A stretch of DNA of 64,000 bases from positions 2,854,001 to 2,918,000 of the forward strand of contig NZ_AP023189.1 of assembly GCF_012767755.2 (NCBI RefSeq), given 5' to 3'. The notes beneath the pieces are model-generated. The model had not been told where the DNA came from and searched no databases. It saw nothing but the letters and a program-made list of their open reading frames with translations. Shown here piece after piece: positions 63,929-64,000 of the stretch (its first letter is position 1; each line of letters opens with the position of its first letter). The position numbers were made by a program, and so were the translations under genes. This DNA is from Pseudomonas tohonis (GTDB lineage: Bacteria > Pseudomonadota > Gammaproteobacteria > Pseudomonadales > Pseudomonadaceae).

Positions 63929-64000
63929 ATGCGCGCATTCCTCGAAACCATCACCCCCGACGACGGCGCCTCCTGGGCCCTGCTGAACCGCCGCCTGGAG
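63929..64000 (+). CDS. Probable AraC-family regulator (partial, N-terminus only)
   Basis: Only the first 24 codons are present (MRAFLETITPDDGASWALLNRRLE). The start resembles the N-terminal arm of AraC-type regulators with a cupin sensor domain found in Pseudomonas, and divergence from a metabolic gene fits, but the DNA-binding domain lies outside the window. The 137 bp spacer contains AT-rich stretches near 63882-63895 that could hold both promoters. Confidence 0.5.
   Translation, partial: MRAFLETITPDDGASWALLNRRLE

Overview
The window is a contiguous piece of chromosome from a Pseudomonas species (sensu lato). GC is high, NuoC and NuoD are fused, gacA sits next to uvrC, icd-cspD-clpS-clpA-infA are linked, a MvaT-family gene is present, and the Entner-Doudoroff genes run edd-glk-gltR-gtrS. 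From memory of the PAO1 map, gene order from nuoA to pgsA is broadly that of P. aeruginosa, with local differences. After a tRNA cluster the order jumps to a ugd-galU-gor block and then to an edd block, so two synteny breaks flank a small accessory patch at about 47.5-49.8 kb. I saw no phage, insertion sequence, CRISPR array or rRNA.

Layout. 1-8.4 kb (minus): respiratory complex I, nuoA-B-CD-E-F-G-H, with nuoH cut by the window edge. 8.4-9.0 kb: a promoter region with a near-perfect Fur box. 9.0-14.4 kb: a secreted pectinacetylesterase-like hydrolase, an anchored helical protein, a DUF4442 hotdog protein, a Tat-exported PhoX phosphatase behind a Pho box, and a secreted YkuD-type protein. 14.6-16.2 kb: isocitrate lyase (aceA). 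16.6-23.5 kb (minus): a secretin-N-like protein, a PLD-like protein, a GNAT, the ribosomal oxygenase RoxA, purB, hflD, mnmA and a Nudix hydrolase. 23.8-31.1 kb: icd, cspD, clpS-clpA, infA, bpt, aat, trxB. 31.2-38.9 kb (plus): ftsK, lolA, rarA, crcB, serS, cysG. 38.9-43.1 kb (minus): glutathionyl-hydroquinone reductase, the tusDCB-tusE-ybiB sulfur-relay operon, and yccA. 43.2-47.5 kb: tRNA-Ser, gacA, uvrC, pgsA, tRNA-Gly, tRNA-Cys, tRNA-Leu. 47.7-49.7 kb: MvaT paralogue, PraB-like secreted protein, divergent CsrA paralogue, small orphan gene. 49.8-57.4 kb: ugd, galU, a VOC protein, gor, a TRIC/UPF0126 membrane protein, a PCuAC-like protein, an MBL-fold lipoprotein, a dienelactone hydrolase and a tiny basic protein. 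57.7-62.8 kb (plus): edd, glk, gltR, gtrS. The window ends with a PhyH-type dioxygenase and the first codons of a probable AraC regulator.

How the genes connect. The strongest theme is central carbon control. aceA and icd, the two enzymes that compete for isocitrate, each have TGTAGT/ACTACA inverted repeats in front. aceA has one with a long spacer; icd has two with a 3-bp spacer. These match the two site classes described for the KDPG-responsive regulator RccR. The same window holds edd, which makes KDPG and has a textbook HexR site (TTGT-N7-ACAA) upstream. If the icd sites are real, isocitrate flux would be set in opposite directions at the two genes by one ligand. A second theme is post-transcriptional control: gacA lies 4.5 kb from a CsrA-family gene that keeps the RNA-binding Arg44 but has lost Arg6 and Arg7.
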